DNA from: Echinicola sp. 20G
GTDB lineage: Bacteria; Bacteroidota; Bacteroidia; Cytophagales; Cyclobacteriaceae
Assembly: GCF_015533855.1 (NCBI RefSeq)
Contig: NZ_AP024154.1
Coordinates: 4,656,501 to 4,720,500, forward strand
Direction: 5' to 3'
Length of the DNA: 64,000 bases
Shown here in pieces: positions 28,082 to 36,146 of this stretch. A program made the position numbers and the translations under genes. Numbering within the stretch: position 1 is the first letter of the stretch; each line of letters begins with the position of its first letter. A model generated the notes under the pieces. It was given only the letters and a program-made list of their open reading frames with translations. It did no database searches and was not told where the DNA came from.

Positions 28082-28570
28082 TTACTTCCTAAATTCTTTC
28101 GAAAACTCTTGAAAGATTTCGTGAACTGCAGGACAAACCTGTGTATTTCTTAACGTCAAATTCAAAATTCCGTGCATATTTTTCCTGTTGGTATGTGGAT
28201 ATTCCCTACAGGCTTTGGGTCTAGCATCATAAACAAAACACTTATTGTCATCCCCCAGAAAGGGACATGGTGAGCTGTTGAGCACAAAATCCCCATCTTC
28301 ATCCCTGTGCAAATAAGTGTCAATAAAAGCAGAAGGTTTCATCCGGAATGCCTTGGCCAGACGATCAATGTCAGTTTGTATAAAAATTGGACTGGTGGTT
28401 TTGCAGCAATTCGCACATTCCAGACAGTCGATATGTTCAAATTGAGCATCGTGTGCTTCTTCAAACTTCTTGTCCAGCACTTTGGGTTTGATTTTCCTCA
28501 ACCTATCCTTAAGCTTTTTGTGGTTAGGATACTCGCTCTGCACCTTCTTTTTAAAATTTTCTAAATCCAT
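28082..28570 (-). CDS. YkgJ-family cysteine-cluster protein
   Basis: 162 residues from the ATG at 28570. A GTG two codons upstream is also in frame. Conserved cysteines occur as CLECANCCKTTSPIF, then CPFLGDDNKCFVYDARPKACREYPH, then a last Cys in NTQVCPAV. This is the arrangement of the YkgJ/UPF0153 family, which probably binds an iron-sulfur cluster or zinc, and the function is unknown. It is divergent from the ArsC-like gene, with 109 bases between them. Confidence 0.85.
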   Translation of the reverse strand: MDLENFKKKVQSEYPNHKKLKDRLRKIKPKVLDKKFEEAHDAQFEHIDCLECANCCKTTSPIFIQTDIDRLAKAFRMKPSAFIDTYLHRDEDGDFVLNSSPCPFLGDDNKCFVYDARPKACREYPHTNRKNMHGILNLTLRNTQVCPAVHEIFQEFSKEFRK

Positions 28571-28679
28571 ACTCACAATACACTTACAACATTAACTGAA
28601 ACAAACAAATTAATCAGTAAAATATTTGGATTTCCTGTAATAATTTGTATTTTTATTCATAACATAACCCAAATTTGAC

Positions 28680-29039
28680 ATGAAAATGCACCCCACTGAA
28701 TTGTTCTTTTATTACATTCCTTCGCACTCTATCGATAAGCAAGCCAGGGCTTATGCGAGATCTGTGTCAAAGTATGTAAATGAGATTAATATTGAAAAAG
28801 AACATATTACCACAACTGGATGGAGGTCTATCCTCGACAAATTGAAACTAAGGCCAAAAGACTTGCTTAACCGGGCTCATCCCGATTATCAAAGTCAAAT
28901 AGCAGGAAAAACCTGGGATGATGAAAGTTGGCTCAATATACTAGTCAGGTATCCCCACTTGATCAAAGCGCCTATCGCGATCAAACGCGAAAAGGCTGTT
29001 TTGTGTACCAAACCAATGGAAATTCTGAAATTGAATTAG
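28680..29039 (+). CDS. ArsC/Spx-like thioredoxin-fold protein without the usual cysteine
   Basis: 119 residues with ArsC-family layout: an initial strand ELFFYYIPSHSIDKQARAYA, a central helix pair, and the signature RYPHLIKAPIAIKREKAVLC near 96-115. The N-terminal position where arsenate reductases carry CxxC or CxxS reads Y-I-P-S-H-S, so the catalytic cysteine is missing and arsenate reduction is unlikely. Family members in Bacteroidota are annotated as arsenate reductase-like and may be regulators or redox-inert relatives. Its stop overlaps the stop of the convergent cvfB-like gene by four bases (TTAG). Confidence 0.75.
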   Translation: MKMHPTELFFYYIPSHSIDKQARAYARSVSKYVNEINIEKEHITTTGWRSILDKLKLRPKDLLNRAHPDYQSQIAGKTWDDESWLNILVRYPHLIKAPIAIKREKAVLCTKPMEILKLN

Positions 29040-29866
29040 CCATTCAATTCAATGCCATCATCCTTGATCAATATTCTCTTACTTTTATACAATTGACCAA
29101 TGGACTGTTTAAAGTGTTTTTTACTCATCCCTAAAGTCTTTTTGATTTCTTCGGGGGATGATTTATCATGAAGGGGCAAAAATCTCTTAACTTTTAAAAC
29201 GCTTAAGATTTTTTCTGCCCCTTCTTCGTACTTTTGCCTTCCTATTGGTGTCAACTGCAGATCCAATTTACCATCCTCTCTCCTCTTTTTCACATAAACC
29301 TTGATCCTATCTCCAATGGTTATCGGCTGGAAAACTTCATTCCCATAGATCAGCCCCTCATAATGTTGGTCAATCAAAGCTTTAAAGCCCAGATCAGTAT
29401 GATCAAAAATCAAGGCTTCCACTTCTTGCCCCTCTTCAAACACACTGGTATCGCTCAGCATAAAATCCTGATACTTGGAAACACCAATCAACCTATTGGT
29501 CTTGTAATCCACACAGACCATCACAAGGTATTTCTTTCCCTCCGTAATTGGCTTTCCCATTTCTGACTTGGGCACAAACAAATCCTTGGGCAAGCCCCAG
29601 TCCATAAAGGCTCCAAATTGGGTCACCTCTTTGACATCCATTATCGCAAACTCATCTGCTAAAGCAATTGGCCGGTCAGTTATCGCCACGGGTCTGTCTT
29701 CACTGTCTGTATAAATAAAAACTTCCATTTCGTCCCCCTCTTTTTCTTCTCCTTTGAGATAGCCCTTGGGCAACAGTACCTCTTCCCCATCGGACATTTG
29801 CAGGTAGGCTCCATTGGCCGTGAAACGATTGATTCTGAGCTTGGAAATTTTACCGAGTTCTTTCAT
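29036..29866 (-). CDS. S1-domain RNA-binding protein, CvfB family
   Basis: 276 residues from the ATG at 29866 (MKELGKISKLRINRF). A 13-codon upstream extension is in frame but atypical. Three S1-like OB folds are visible (about 4-60, 62-125 and 145-215), for example VTQFGAFMDWGLPKDLFVPKSEM and GFKALIDQHYEGLIYGNEVF. They are followed by a C-terminal winged helix with SSPEEIKKTLGMSKKHFKQSIGQLY. This matches CvfB/YitL, an RNA-binding regulator studied in Firmicutes. A -7 element TACCTTTG lies at 29883-29890 on the minus strand. Confidence 0.88.
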   Translation of the reverse strand: MKELGKISKLRINRFTANGAYLQMSDGEEVLLPKGYLKGEEKEGDEMEVFIYTDSEDRPVAITDRPIALADEFAIMDVKEVTQFGAFMDWGLPKDLFVPKSEMGKPITEGKKYLVMVCVDYKTNRLIGVSKYQDFMLSDTSVFEEGQEVEALIFDHTDLGFKALIDQHYEGLIYGNEVFQPITIGDRIKVYVKKRREDGKLDLQLTPIGRQKYEEGAEKILSVLKVKRFLPLHDKSSPEEIKKTLGMSKKHFKQSIGQLYKSKRILIKDDGIELNG

Positions 29867-30049
29867 AGTTTTAGTTTGTCCCCAAAGGTACTGAAATCTG
29901 CTCAAAACTGATTTTTGTTGGTCAACAATCTGTTAAAATCCCAAAGGTTATTGGATTAACAGGCATTAAAATTTAGCTTTATCCAAAGAATATAAAACAC
30001 ATTATAACCTGGATGAATCCACGGTCATTCATCCCAAGCCATTTCTTTT

Positions 30050-30949
30050 ATGTTGAAAATAGCTGTCATCGGATCCGGTACCATGGGAAATGGTATCGCA
30101 CATGTTTTTGCTCAAAACGGGTATCCAGTTTCCCTAGTGGACATCAATGAAAAATCACTCGAAAAAGCTTTAATTATTATTTCAAAAAACCTTGATAGAC
30201 AGGTAAATAAAGGAGTTATTTCAAGCGATAAAAAGGAGATTACATTATCCAATATCAAAACCTTTACGAATTTAAAAGAAGGTGTTGAATCAGCAGATTT
30301 AATAGTAGAAGCTGCTACCGAAAATGAAACCGTCAAGTTAAATATTTTCAAAGAGCTTGATCAACTTTCCCCTCAAAAAGCCATCCTTGCTACCAACACT
30401 TCCTCCATTAGTATCACCAAGATTGCCGCTGCTACCAACAGACCTGAAAAAGTAATTGGAATGCATTTCATGAACCCTGTTCCTGTTATGAAATTGGTGG
30501 AAGTGATCAGTGGATACAACACCTCAGATGAAACAACTGACCAGATCATGTCACTTTCCAAAAGCTTGGAGAAAGTACCTGTAGAAGTGAATGATTACCC
30601 AGGTTTTGTGGCCAATCGTATTTTGATGCCCATGATCAATGAGGCTATTTACAGTCTACAGGAAGGAGTTGCGGGAGTAGAAGAAATAGACACCGTTATG
30701 AAATTGGGAATGGCTCATCCCATGGGACCACTCCAGCTGGCTGACTTTATCGGATTGGATGTTTGCCTATCCATATTGAAAGTGCTTTATGAAGGTTTCG
30801 GCAATCCTAAGTACGCTCCTTGCCCACTTCTGGTCAATATGGTCCAAGCAGGCCACAAAGGAGTCAAAAGTGGATCAGGTTTTTATATCCACACACCCGG
30901 GAACAAAGACCTGGTTGTGGCTGAGCAGTTCAAAAAACAACATCATTAG
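30050..30949 (+). CDS. hbd: 3-hydroxybutyryl-CoA / 3-hydroxyacyl-CoA dehydrogenase
   Basis: 299 residues. The Rossmann motif GSGTMGNGIAHVFA is followed by the NAD-selective acidic residue in VSLVDI. The catalytic pair His139 and Glu151 lie in IGMHFMNPVPVMKLVEV. The C-terminal helical domain includes YPGFVANRILMPMINEA and DTVMKLGMAHPMGPLQLADFIGLDV. It interconverts 3-hydroxyacyl-CoA and 3-oxoacyl-CoA with NAD(P). The deoxynucleoside kinase gene starts two bases later, suggesting one transcript although the two functions are unrelated. Confidence 0.93.
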   Translation: MLKIAVIGSGTMGNGIAHVFAQNGYPVSLVDINEKSLEKALIIISKNLDRQVNKGVISSDKKEITLSNIKTFTNLKEGVESADLIVEAATENETVKLNIFKELDQLSPQKAILATNTSSISITKIAAATNRPEKVIGMHFMNPVPVMKLVEVISGYNTSDETTDQIMSLSKSLEKVPVEVNDYPGFVANRILMPMINEAIYSLQEGVAGVEEIDTVMKLGMAHPMGPLQLADFIGLDVCLSILKVLYEGFGNPKYAPCPLLVNMVQAGHKGVKSGSGFYIHTPGNKDLVVAEQFKKQHH

Positions 30950-30951
30950 GA

Positions 30952-31569
30952 ATGCACATCGCTGTTTCAGGAAATATCGGAAGTGGAAAAACCACCTTGG
31001 CCACCATGTTGGGAAAACATTTCGGTTGGCAACTTGAACTGGAAGATGTGGAAACCAATCCCTATCTAGAGGACTTTTATGAGGATATGAAAAAATGGTC
31101 ATTCCACTTACAGGTTTATTTTCTGAACAGCCGATTTAAGCAGGTAAAGAAAATCAACCAAAGTAAATCTGCTACCATACAGGACAGGACCATTTATGAA
31201 GACGCCTACATTTTTGCTGCCAACTTACATCAATCTGGCTATCTGGAAGAAAGAGATTATCAGAACTATCTCAAATTGTTCCATTCCATGATGGAATATG
31301 TCAAACCACCTGATCTATTGATTTACTTAAAGGCGGAAATCCCCAAACTTGTAAGCCAAATACAAAAAAGAGGAAGAGATTACGAAAACAACATCAGCAT
31401 CAATTACCTGAAAAATCTGAATCAACATTATGAGGATTGGATTTCCACTTACGATAGAGGCAAATTATTGGTTATTGATGTAAATAATACAGACTTTGTC
31501 CATAAACCAGAAGATTTTGGTCTCATCCTAAGCAAGATTGATTGCGAAATAAATGGCCTTTTCTCGTAA
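30952..31569 (+). CDS. Deoxynucleoside kinase
   Basis: 205 residues. P-loop GNIGSGKTTLA is at the start, then the substrate-site region LEDVETNPYLEDFYED, FHLQVYFLNSRF, the DRT motif QDRTIYEDAYIFA, and a lid with Arg residues (IQKRGRDYE). This is the deoxyadenosine/deoxyguanosine kinase family that salvages deoxynucleosides. Specificity is not readable. It is cotranscribed with hbd and convergent with the next gene (5-base gap). Confidence 0.9.
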   Translation: MHIAVSGNIGSGKTTLATMLGKHFGWQLELEDVETNPYLEDFYEDMKKWSFHLQVYFLNSRFKQVKKINQSKSATIQDRTIYEDAYIFAANLHQSGYLEERDYQNYLKLFHSMMEYVKPPDLLIYLKAEIPKLVSQIQKRGRDYENNISINYLKNLNQHYEDWISTYDRGKLLVIDVNNTDFVHKPEDFGLILSKIDCEINGLFS

Positions 31570-31574
31570 GACAT

Positions 31575-32219
31575 TTACACCAACTTCCTTTGCAGCCAGT
31601 TAATAATCGCTTTTTGATTTTCTTCTTTTGGATTAATCAGCAGTTGGTCTATTCTTTTTAGGCTTCCACCAGTCATGATATTTTCGTACATCGGAATACG
31701 AATCATTTTGTAGCCATGTAGCCTACTCAACAAATCATACTGGGCATCGTTATAGGCATTCAACTTCCATCCTGAAGAACCATTGCCACTGAGGTCTCCA
31801 GCTTCCTCTGAACTTCCAAAACACTGTTTGGCAATGGTAGGGCCATTCCAAATTCTTTCTTGCAGGCCAGACTTCAAACATTCCTTTTCAAAAGTCCTGC
31901 AAAGTCTTTTGTAGCTATCTACCCAGCTGTAAGTAAATACTTCATAAAGAGAAGATTTGAGGGTGTTGAGTCGATAACGATTAAAATGCACAGCATCATC
32001 ATACAAGAAAAGAAAGCGATCAATTCTAAAATCAAACTTTAATCTTTCGAGCATCACATAATTACCGCTTCCACCTGCCTTAGCGAATAAATCACCCATG
32101 AGGTCCTGCGCTTTTTCATCCAATAAATTATGGTTGGTTTCAAGTTTGAAGTCTTCCTCTACGTCTAAATCATTGTCCAAAAGAATTTGGACCAGGTTTT
32201 TTACTTTAAGTTGATGCAC
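31575..32219 (-). CDS. Conserved uncharacterised protein, 214 aa
   Basis: I do not recognise the family with certainty; it resembles Bacteroidota-specific DUF proteins. The likely start is GTG at 32219, directly after a stop codon, and no upstream ATG exists in frame. It has no signal peptide or membrane segment. The sequence is mixed alpha/beta, with repeated charged helices (ILLDNDLDVEEDFKLETNHNLL), a central YDDAVHFNRYRLNTLKSSLY, and a C-terminal KRIDQLLINPKEENQKAIIN. It is a cytoplasmic protein of unknown role. Confidence 0.7.
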   Translation of the reverse strand: MHQLKVKNLVQILLDNDLDVEEDFKLETNHNLLDEKAQDLMGDLFAKAGGSGNYVMLERLKFDFRIDRFLFLYDDAVHFNRYRLNTLKSSLYEVFTYSWVDSYKRLCRTFEKECLKSGLQERIWNGPTIAKQCFGSSEEAGDLSGNGSSGWKLNAYNDAQYDLLSRLHGYKMIRIPMYENIMTGGSLKRIDQLLINPKEENQKAIINWLQRKLV

Positions 32220-32251
32220 TTATTTTTCTTTTTTATTTCGGAGCTCTATTC

Positions 32252-32404
32252 TCATTCATTGGTATCGCTGTCCATGATCCTTTCTTTTAGGTTGCCCTTT
32301 GAACCTGGAAATGTAGTCTTGGAGGAGATATCAATCCCAATCAAAATCATAATAATTAGAAAAATAATACTTAGAATAAGAAATACTTTTTTCTTTGTTT
32401 CCAT
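32252..32404 (-). CDS. Small single-pass membrane protein, 50 aa
   Basis: Starts at METKKKVFLILS. An upstream in-frame ATG adds 14 basic residues. One transmembrane helix (about 6-25) is followed by a short polar tail SSKTTFPGSKGNLKERIMDSDTNE. No family is recognised. It precedes the 214-aa gene on the same strand by 32 bases. Confidence 0.5.
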   Translation of the reverse strand: METKKKVFLILSIIFLIIMILIGIDISSKTTFPGSKGNLKERIMDSDTNE

Positions 32405-32574
32405 AATGAAAACTTTTCCTTTATTTTTCGGTTTCTTAATCCCCAAAATTAAAAGAAAGTTGGCTTATTGTAAAGGAAGGCCCTGATAATATAAACGCCT
32501 AAAAAGTATTTTGTCATTTGGTTAATCCTTCATTAATGAATAAATTATGTCAGAAAACTGTTTAATATCTAATT

Positions 32575-32907
32575 ATGTACGAGTTGATTAACAAAGATGT
32601 TATTCATCAATTTTTAGGAGATGACCCTGAACTGATCAAGCCAATGCTTGAAATGATTCTTCACAACAATTTGCCTGAGCTAAATGACCTGGACAAGTAT
32701 TTTGATGAGGAACAATATGATGAAGTCAAAATAAGATGTCACAAGGCAAAGTCTGCTATGGGCTATGTGGGTTCTTCACACACGCAAAAAATCCTTCAAG
32801 AGATAGAAAAAGATGTAAAAGAAGTCTACCCCAAAAAGAAAAATGACTTGATCAAAGATATTAGGTTAGTTGAAAAAGAACTCCATCAGCTTTTGGAAGA
32901 TATTTAG
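32575..32907 (+). CDS. Hpt (histidine phosphotransfer) domain protein
   Basis: 110 residues, a single Hpt four-helix domain. The phosphoacceptor is His56 in IRCHKAKSAMGYVG, matching the HxxKS(A/G) pattern. It relays phosphate between a hybrid histidine kinase and a response regulator. No partner kinase or regulator lies in this window, so its pathway is unknown. It stands alone with its own upstream region. Confidence 0.88.
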   Translation: MYELINKDVIHQFLGDDPELIKPMLEMILHNNLPELNDLDKYFDEEQYDEVKIRCHKAKSAMGYVGSSHTQKILQEIEKDVKEVYPKKKNDLIKDIRLVEKELHQLLEDI

Positions 32908-32996
32908 GTCAACTTAGCCTCTTTGTTGACCATTTAAACTTTTTTGATTTGTTATAATTCTCGGACTTGCCCATATTCAGGGAAAAATTCCCAAAT

Positions 32997-35357
32997 ATGA
33001 AACAAGTACATTTACTGTTATTAATTCTTTTTAATACCACACTGGCCAGCTTTGGACAGCAAAGTGACTTATCGGTCGAAAAAATCATGAAAGACCCTAA
33101 ATGGATGGGCAATTTCCCTTCAAATGTTCGTTGGGGAGAAAATAGTGAAAACATTTATTTTAGTTACAACCCTGATCAAAACCCATCTGACTCTCTTTAT
33201 ACAATTTCCATTTCCAACTTAGACCTTATTACCAAAGTCAACTGGAAAGAGCAAGATGCATTAGTACCACGAGGCGAGTACAATGCTGATAAAAGCAAAA
33301 AGATCTATACCCGAGATGGAGTTCTTTATTCCTATGATTGCAAGAAAGAAAAAGAGCAGGAATTACTGTCACTTGGAGAGAGAATCTCTAATCCAACTTT
33401 CCTTCAGAACGAAAGTATCATTGCTTTTGAGATGGCTGACAATATTTTCACCTATGACATGGGTGAGGGAAAAATCAGTAAGCTCACCAATATCAAAAAT
33501 GGCAACAAACCATCAAAAAAAGAAGATGAACTGTCAGAAAAAGAAAATTGGCTGAAAAAGGAAAACACTGAATTGCTGAAAGTGATTCAGGAAAGAGAAG
33601 AAAAAAAGGAACTTTCCAAATCTTATAGAGCAGCTACAAAGAAAAAAGAGTCCTACACTTATTATGCTGGTAAAAAAAGGATTTCCAATTTACAAATCAC
33701 ACCCAACGGCAAGTTCGTTATCTTTAACCTGATCACCAGTAGTGAAGAAAGAAAGAATACCTTTGTTCCTGATTTCACCGATGTCTCTGGCTACACGACC
33801 AATCTAAACACCCGACCAAAAGTTGGTGAGGAACCTAGTAAGGTTGAAATGGCCATCTACAATATAGAAAAGGATACAGTTTACCTGGTAAATACTGAAA
33901 GTCTTCCGGGTATAACCGATTTGCCTGATTATGTAACAGATTATACTGATAAAGAATGGAAAAAGGAAAACCGTTCGGTCATTCCTGCCAATCCTAAATT
34001 CTCTTCCAAAAGTAAAGCAATAATTAATATTAGGTCCACAGACAACAAGGATAGATGGATCGCTTTATTGGATTTGGAAACGGGTGAATTATCATCTCTG
34101 GATAGACAAAGGGATGAAGCGTGGATAGCTGGGCCGGGCATTGGTTATGGTTTTGGAGGCGGAACATTGGGTTGGTTACCTGATGATCAACATATTTATT
34201 TCCAATCTGAAGCTTCAGGCTACTCTCACCTTTATCTACTTAATGTGGAAACAGGTAAAAAAACCGACTTGACCCCTGGTCAATACGAAGTGTTTGATCC
34301 TCAATTATCCAATAATAAAAAGTACTGGTACCTGACCACTTCTGAGGTGCATCCAGGGGAAAGGCATTTTTATAAAATGCCAGTGATGGGAGGAGAAATG
34401 ATCAAACTGACCTCTATGCAAGGTAGCAACCAAGTTAGTCTCTCTCCTGATGAAAAACACTTGGCTATTCTCCATAGTTATAGTAACCAACCTTGGGAAC
34501 TTTATATCAAAGAAAATAAAGTTAAAAGTAATTCAAAGAAACTGACCTCCGGTCAAAGTACCGAATTTAAAACCTACCAATGGAAGGACCCAGAACATGT
34601 TACCTTTGAGGCCAGTGATGGACAAACCGTCCATGCAAGAATGTATAAGCCTTCCGCTGAAGCCTCCAATGGTGCTGCTGTGATCTTTGTTCATGGAGCT
34701 GGCTATCTCCAAAATGCCCATATGTGGTGGTCTAGCTATTTTAGAGAATACATGTTCCATAATTTACTTTCAGACTTGGGATATACCGTATTGGACATTG
34801 ATTATCGAGGCAGTGCCGGCTATGGAAGAGACTGGAGGACCGGAATATACCGACATATGGGAGGCAAAGACCTTTCAGACCAAGTGGACGGTGTAAGCTA
34901 TCTAATAGAAAATGAAGGTATAGACCCCAATAAAGTAGGGATCTATGGAGGAAGCTATGGTGGTTTTATTACCCTGATGGCCTTATTCAATGAAAGTGAT
35001 ACTTTCCACTCTGGTGCGGCGCTGAGATCAGTAACAGACTGGGCCCATTACAACCATGGTTACACTTCCAACATTCTCAATGAACCATTCAATGATCCTA
35101 TTGCCTACAAAAGGTCATCGCCTATTTATTTTGCTGAGGGTCTCAAAGGGCATTTGTTGATGGCACATGGAATGATCGATACCAATGTCCATTTCCAAGA
35201 TGTGGTCAGACTCTCTGAACGTTTGATTGAATTGGGAAAAGACAATTGGGAAATGGCTATTTATCCAGTAGAAGATCACGGTTTTGTGGAGCCTAGCAGT
35301 TGGACAGATGAATACAAAAGAATTTTAAAGCTTTTTAATCAAACACTTCTTGATTAA
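32997..35357 (+). CDS. Secreted S9-family prolyl oligopeptidase / dipeptidyl-peptidase-like enzyme
   Basis: 786 residues from the ATG at 32997, which begins a good signal peptide (MKQVHLLLLILFNTTLASFG). A ten-codon extension upstream is not needed. The N-terminal two-thirds form a WD-like beta-propeller with a charged helical insertion (about 170-215). The C-terminal alpha/beta hydrolase carries the triad Ser653 (GGSYGGF), Asp728 (GMIDTN) and His761 (VEDHGF). It cleaves peptides, probably dipeptides or oligopeptides, in the periplasm. It ends at a strong terminator. Confidence 0.92.
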   Translation: MKQVHLLLLILFNTTLASFGQQSDLSVEKIMKDPKWMGNFPSNVRWGENSENIYFSYNPDQNPSDSLYTISISNLDLITKVNWKEQDALVPRGEYNADKSKKIYTRDGVLYSYDCKKEKEQELLSLGERISNPTFLQNESIIAFEMADNIFTYDMGEGKISKLTNIKNGNKPSKKEDELSEKENWLKKENTELLKVIQEREEKKELSKSYRAATKKKESYTYYAGKKRISNLQITPNGKFVIFNLITSSEERKNTFVPDFTDVSGYTTNLNTRPKVGEEPSKVEMAIYNIEKDTVYLVNTESLPGITDLPDYVTDYTDKEWKKENRSVIPANPKFSSKSKAIINIRSTDNKDRWIALLDLETGELSSLDRQRDEAWIAGPGIGYGFGGGTLGWLPDDQHIYFQSEASGYSHLYLLNVETGKKTDLTPGQYEVFDPQLSNNKKYWYLTTSEVHPGERHFYKMPVMGGEMIKLTSMQGSNQVSLSPDEKHLAILHSYSNQPWELYIKENKVKSNSKKLTSGQSTEFKTYQWKDPEHVTFEASDGQTVHARMYKPSAEASNGAAVIFVHGAGYLQNAHMWWSSYFREYMFHNLLSDLGYTVLDIDYRGSAGYGRDWRTGIYRHMGGKDLSDQVDGVSYLIENEGIDPNKVGIYGGSYGGFITLMALFNESDTFHSGAALRSVTDWAHYNHGYTSNILNEPFNDPIAYKRSSPIYFAEGLKGHLLMAHGMIDTNVHFQDVVRLSERLIELGKDNWEMAIYPVEDHGFVEPSSWTDEYKRILKLFNQTLLD

Positions 35358-35377
35358 GCTTTGATTGAACAACCCAT

Positions 35378-35411
35378 AATCCCTGACAAAAATTGTCAGG
35401 GATTATTTTTT
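35378..35411 (+). terminator. Rho-independent terminator after the S9 peptidase
   Basis: A 12-bp perfect stem AATCCCTGACAA (35378-35389) / TTGTCAGGGATT with a 3-base loop, followed by ATTTTTT. Confidence 0.9.
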
Positions 35412-35554
35412 GATTTTGAAACTTAATGAACCCTTGAAAACCAAATATTTCTTTAAACTATAGTAGTTAAGCATATCAAATTTTATATTAGATATACAAA
35501 TTACACAACTCATTGTTTCAAATGCTTAATTACTAACCTTAAACTAATTTAACC

Positions 35555-36097
35555 ATGAAAATTCTGAAAGGCATTTTATTCGCCATCTTGGGCATCATCG
35601 TCATAGCCCTGGTTGCAGCACTATTTATCAGTAAGGAAATCAATGTTGAAAAGACAGTAACCATCAACAAGCCCGTTGAGGAAGTTTTTGATTATGTTAA
35701 AATGCTGAAAAACCAAGATAAGTTTTCTGTATGGATGCAAATGGATCCCAACATGAAAAAGACCTTTTCAGGAACAGATGGAACCGTGGGTGCAGTTGCT
35801 GCTTGGGACAGCCAAAATTCAGAGGTAGGTAAGGGTGAGCAGGAAATCATTAGCCTTGAAGACAATAAGCGCATCGATTATGAATTACGCTTTATTGAGC
35901 CATTTGAGGCCAATGACGAAGCTTATATGCTCACAGAAGAGGTATCTGGTAACCAAACCAAGGTTGTTTGGGGATTTCATAGTGTGGCCGGCTATCCAAT
36001 GAACTTGCTCATGAAATTGATGGGCATGGAAGAAATGCTCGGAGGACAATTGGAAGAAGGTTTACAAACACTAAAATCGCAAATGGAGGCATCATAA
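35555..36097 (+). CDS. SRPBCC (START/polyketide-cyclase-like) family protein with N-terminal membrane anchor
   Basis: 180 residues. An N-terminal hydrophobic helix (about 5-27) anchors or exports the protein. The rest is an SRPBCC domain: VEKTVTINKPVEEVFDYVKML opens it, and TKVVWGFHSVAGYPMNLLMKLMGMEEMLG with a C-terminal long helix closes it. These folds bind hydrophobic ligands, but none is identified. The upstream region (35467-35529) contains an inverted repeat TTAAGCAT/ATGCTTAA that might be regulatory. It ends at a terminator. Confidence 0.85.
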   Translation: MKILKGILFAILGIIVIALVAALFISKEINVEKTVTINKPVEEVFDYVKMLKNQDKFSVWMQMDPNMKKTFSGTDGTVGAVAAWDSQNSEVGKGEQEIISLEDNKRIDYELRFIEPFEANDEAYMLTEEVSGNQTKVVWGFHSVAGYPMNLLMKLMGMEEMLGGQLEEGLQTLKSQMEAS

Positions 36098-36098
36098 A

Positions 36099-36123
36099 AA
36101 AAGGGGCTAAATTTGCCCCTTTT
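36099..36123. terminator. Terminator between the SRPBCC and OmpA-family genes
   Basis: Stem AAAAGGGGC / GCCCCTTTT around a 7-base loop between convergent genes. A- and T-runs make it usable on both strands. Confidence 0.85.
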
Positions 36124-36146
36124 GCTTTTTACTTTTCAATTGATCC

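Noticed and set aside
28680..29039. Annotating the ArsC-like gene as arsenate reductase
   Set aside because: The catalytic cysteine position is not occupied by Cys and no ars genes are adjacent.
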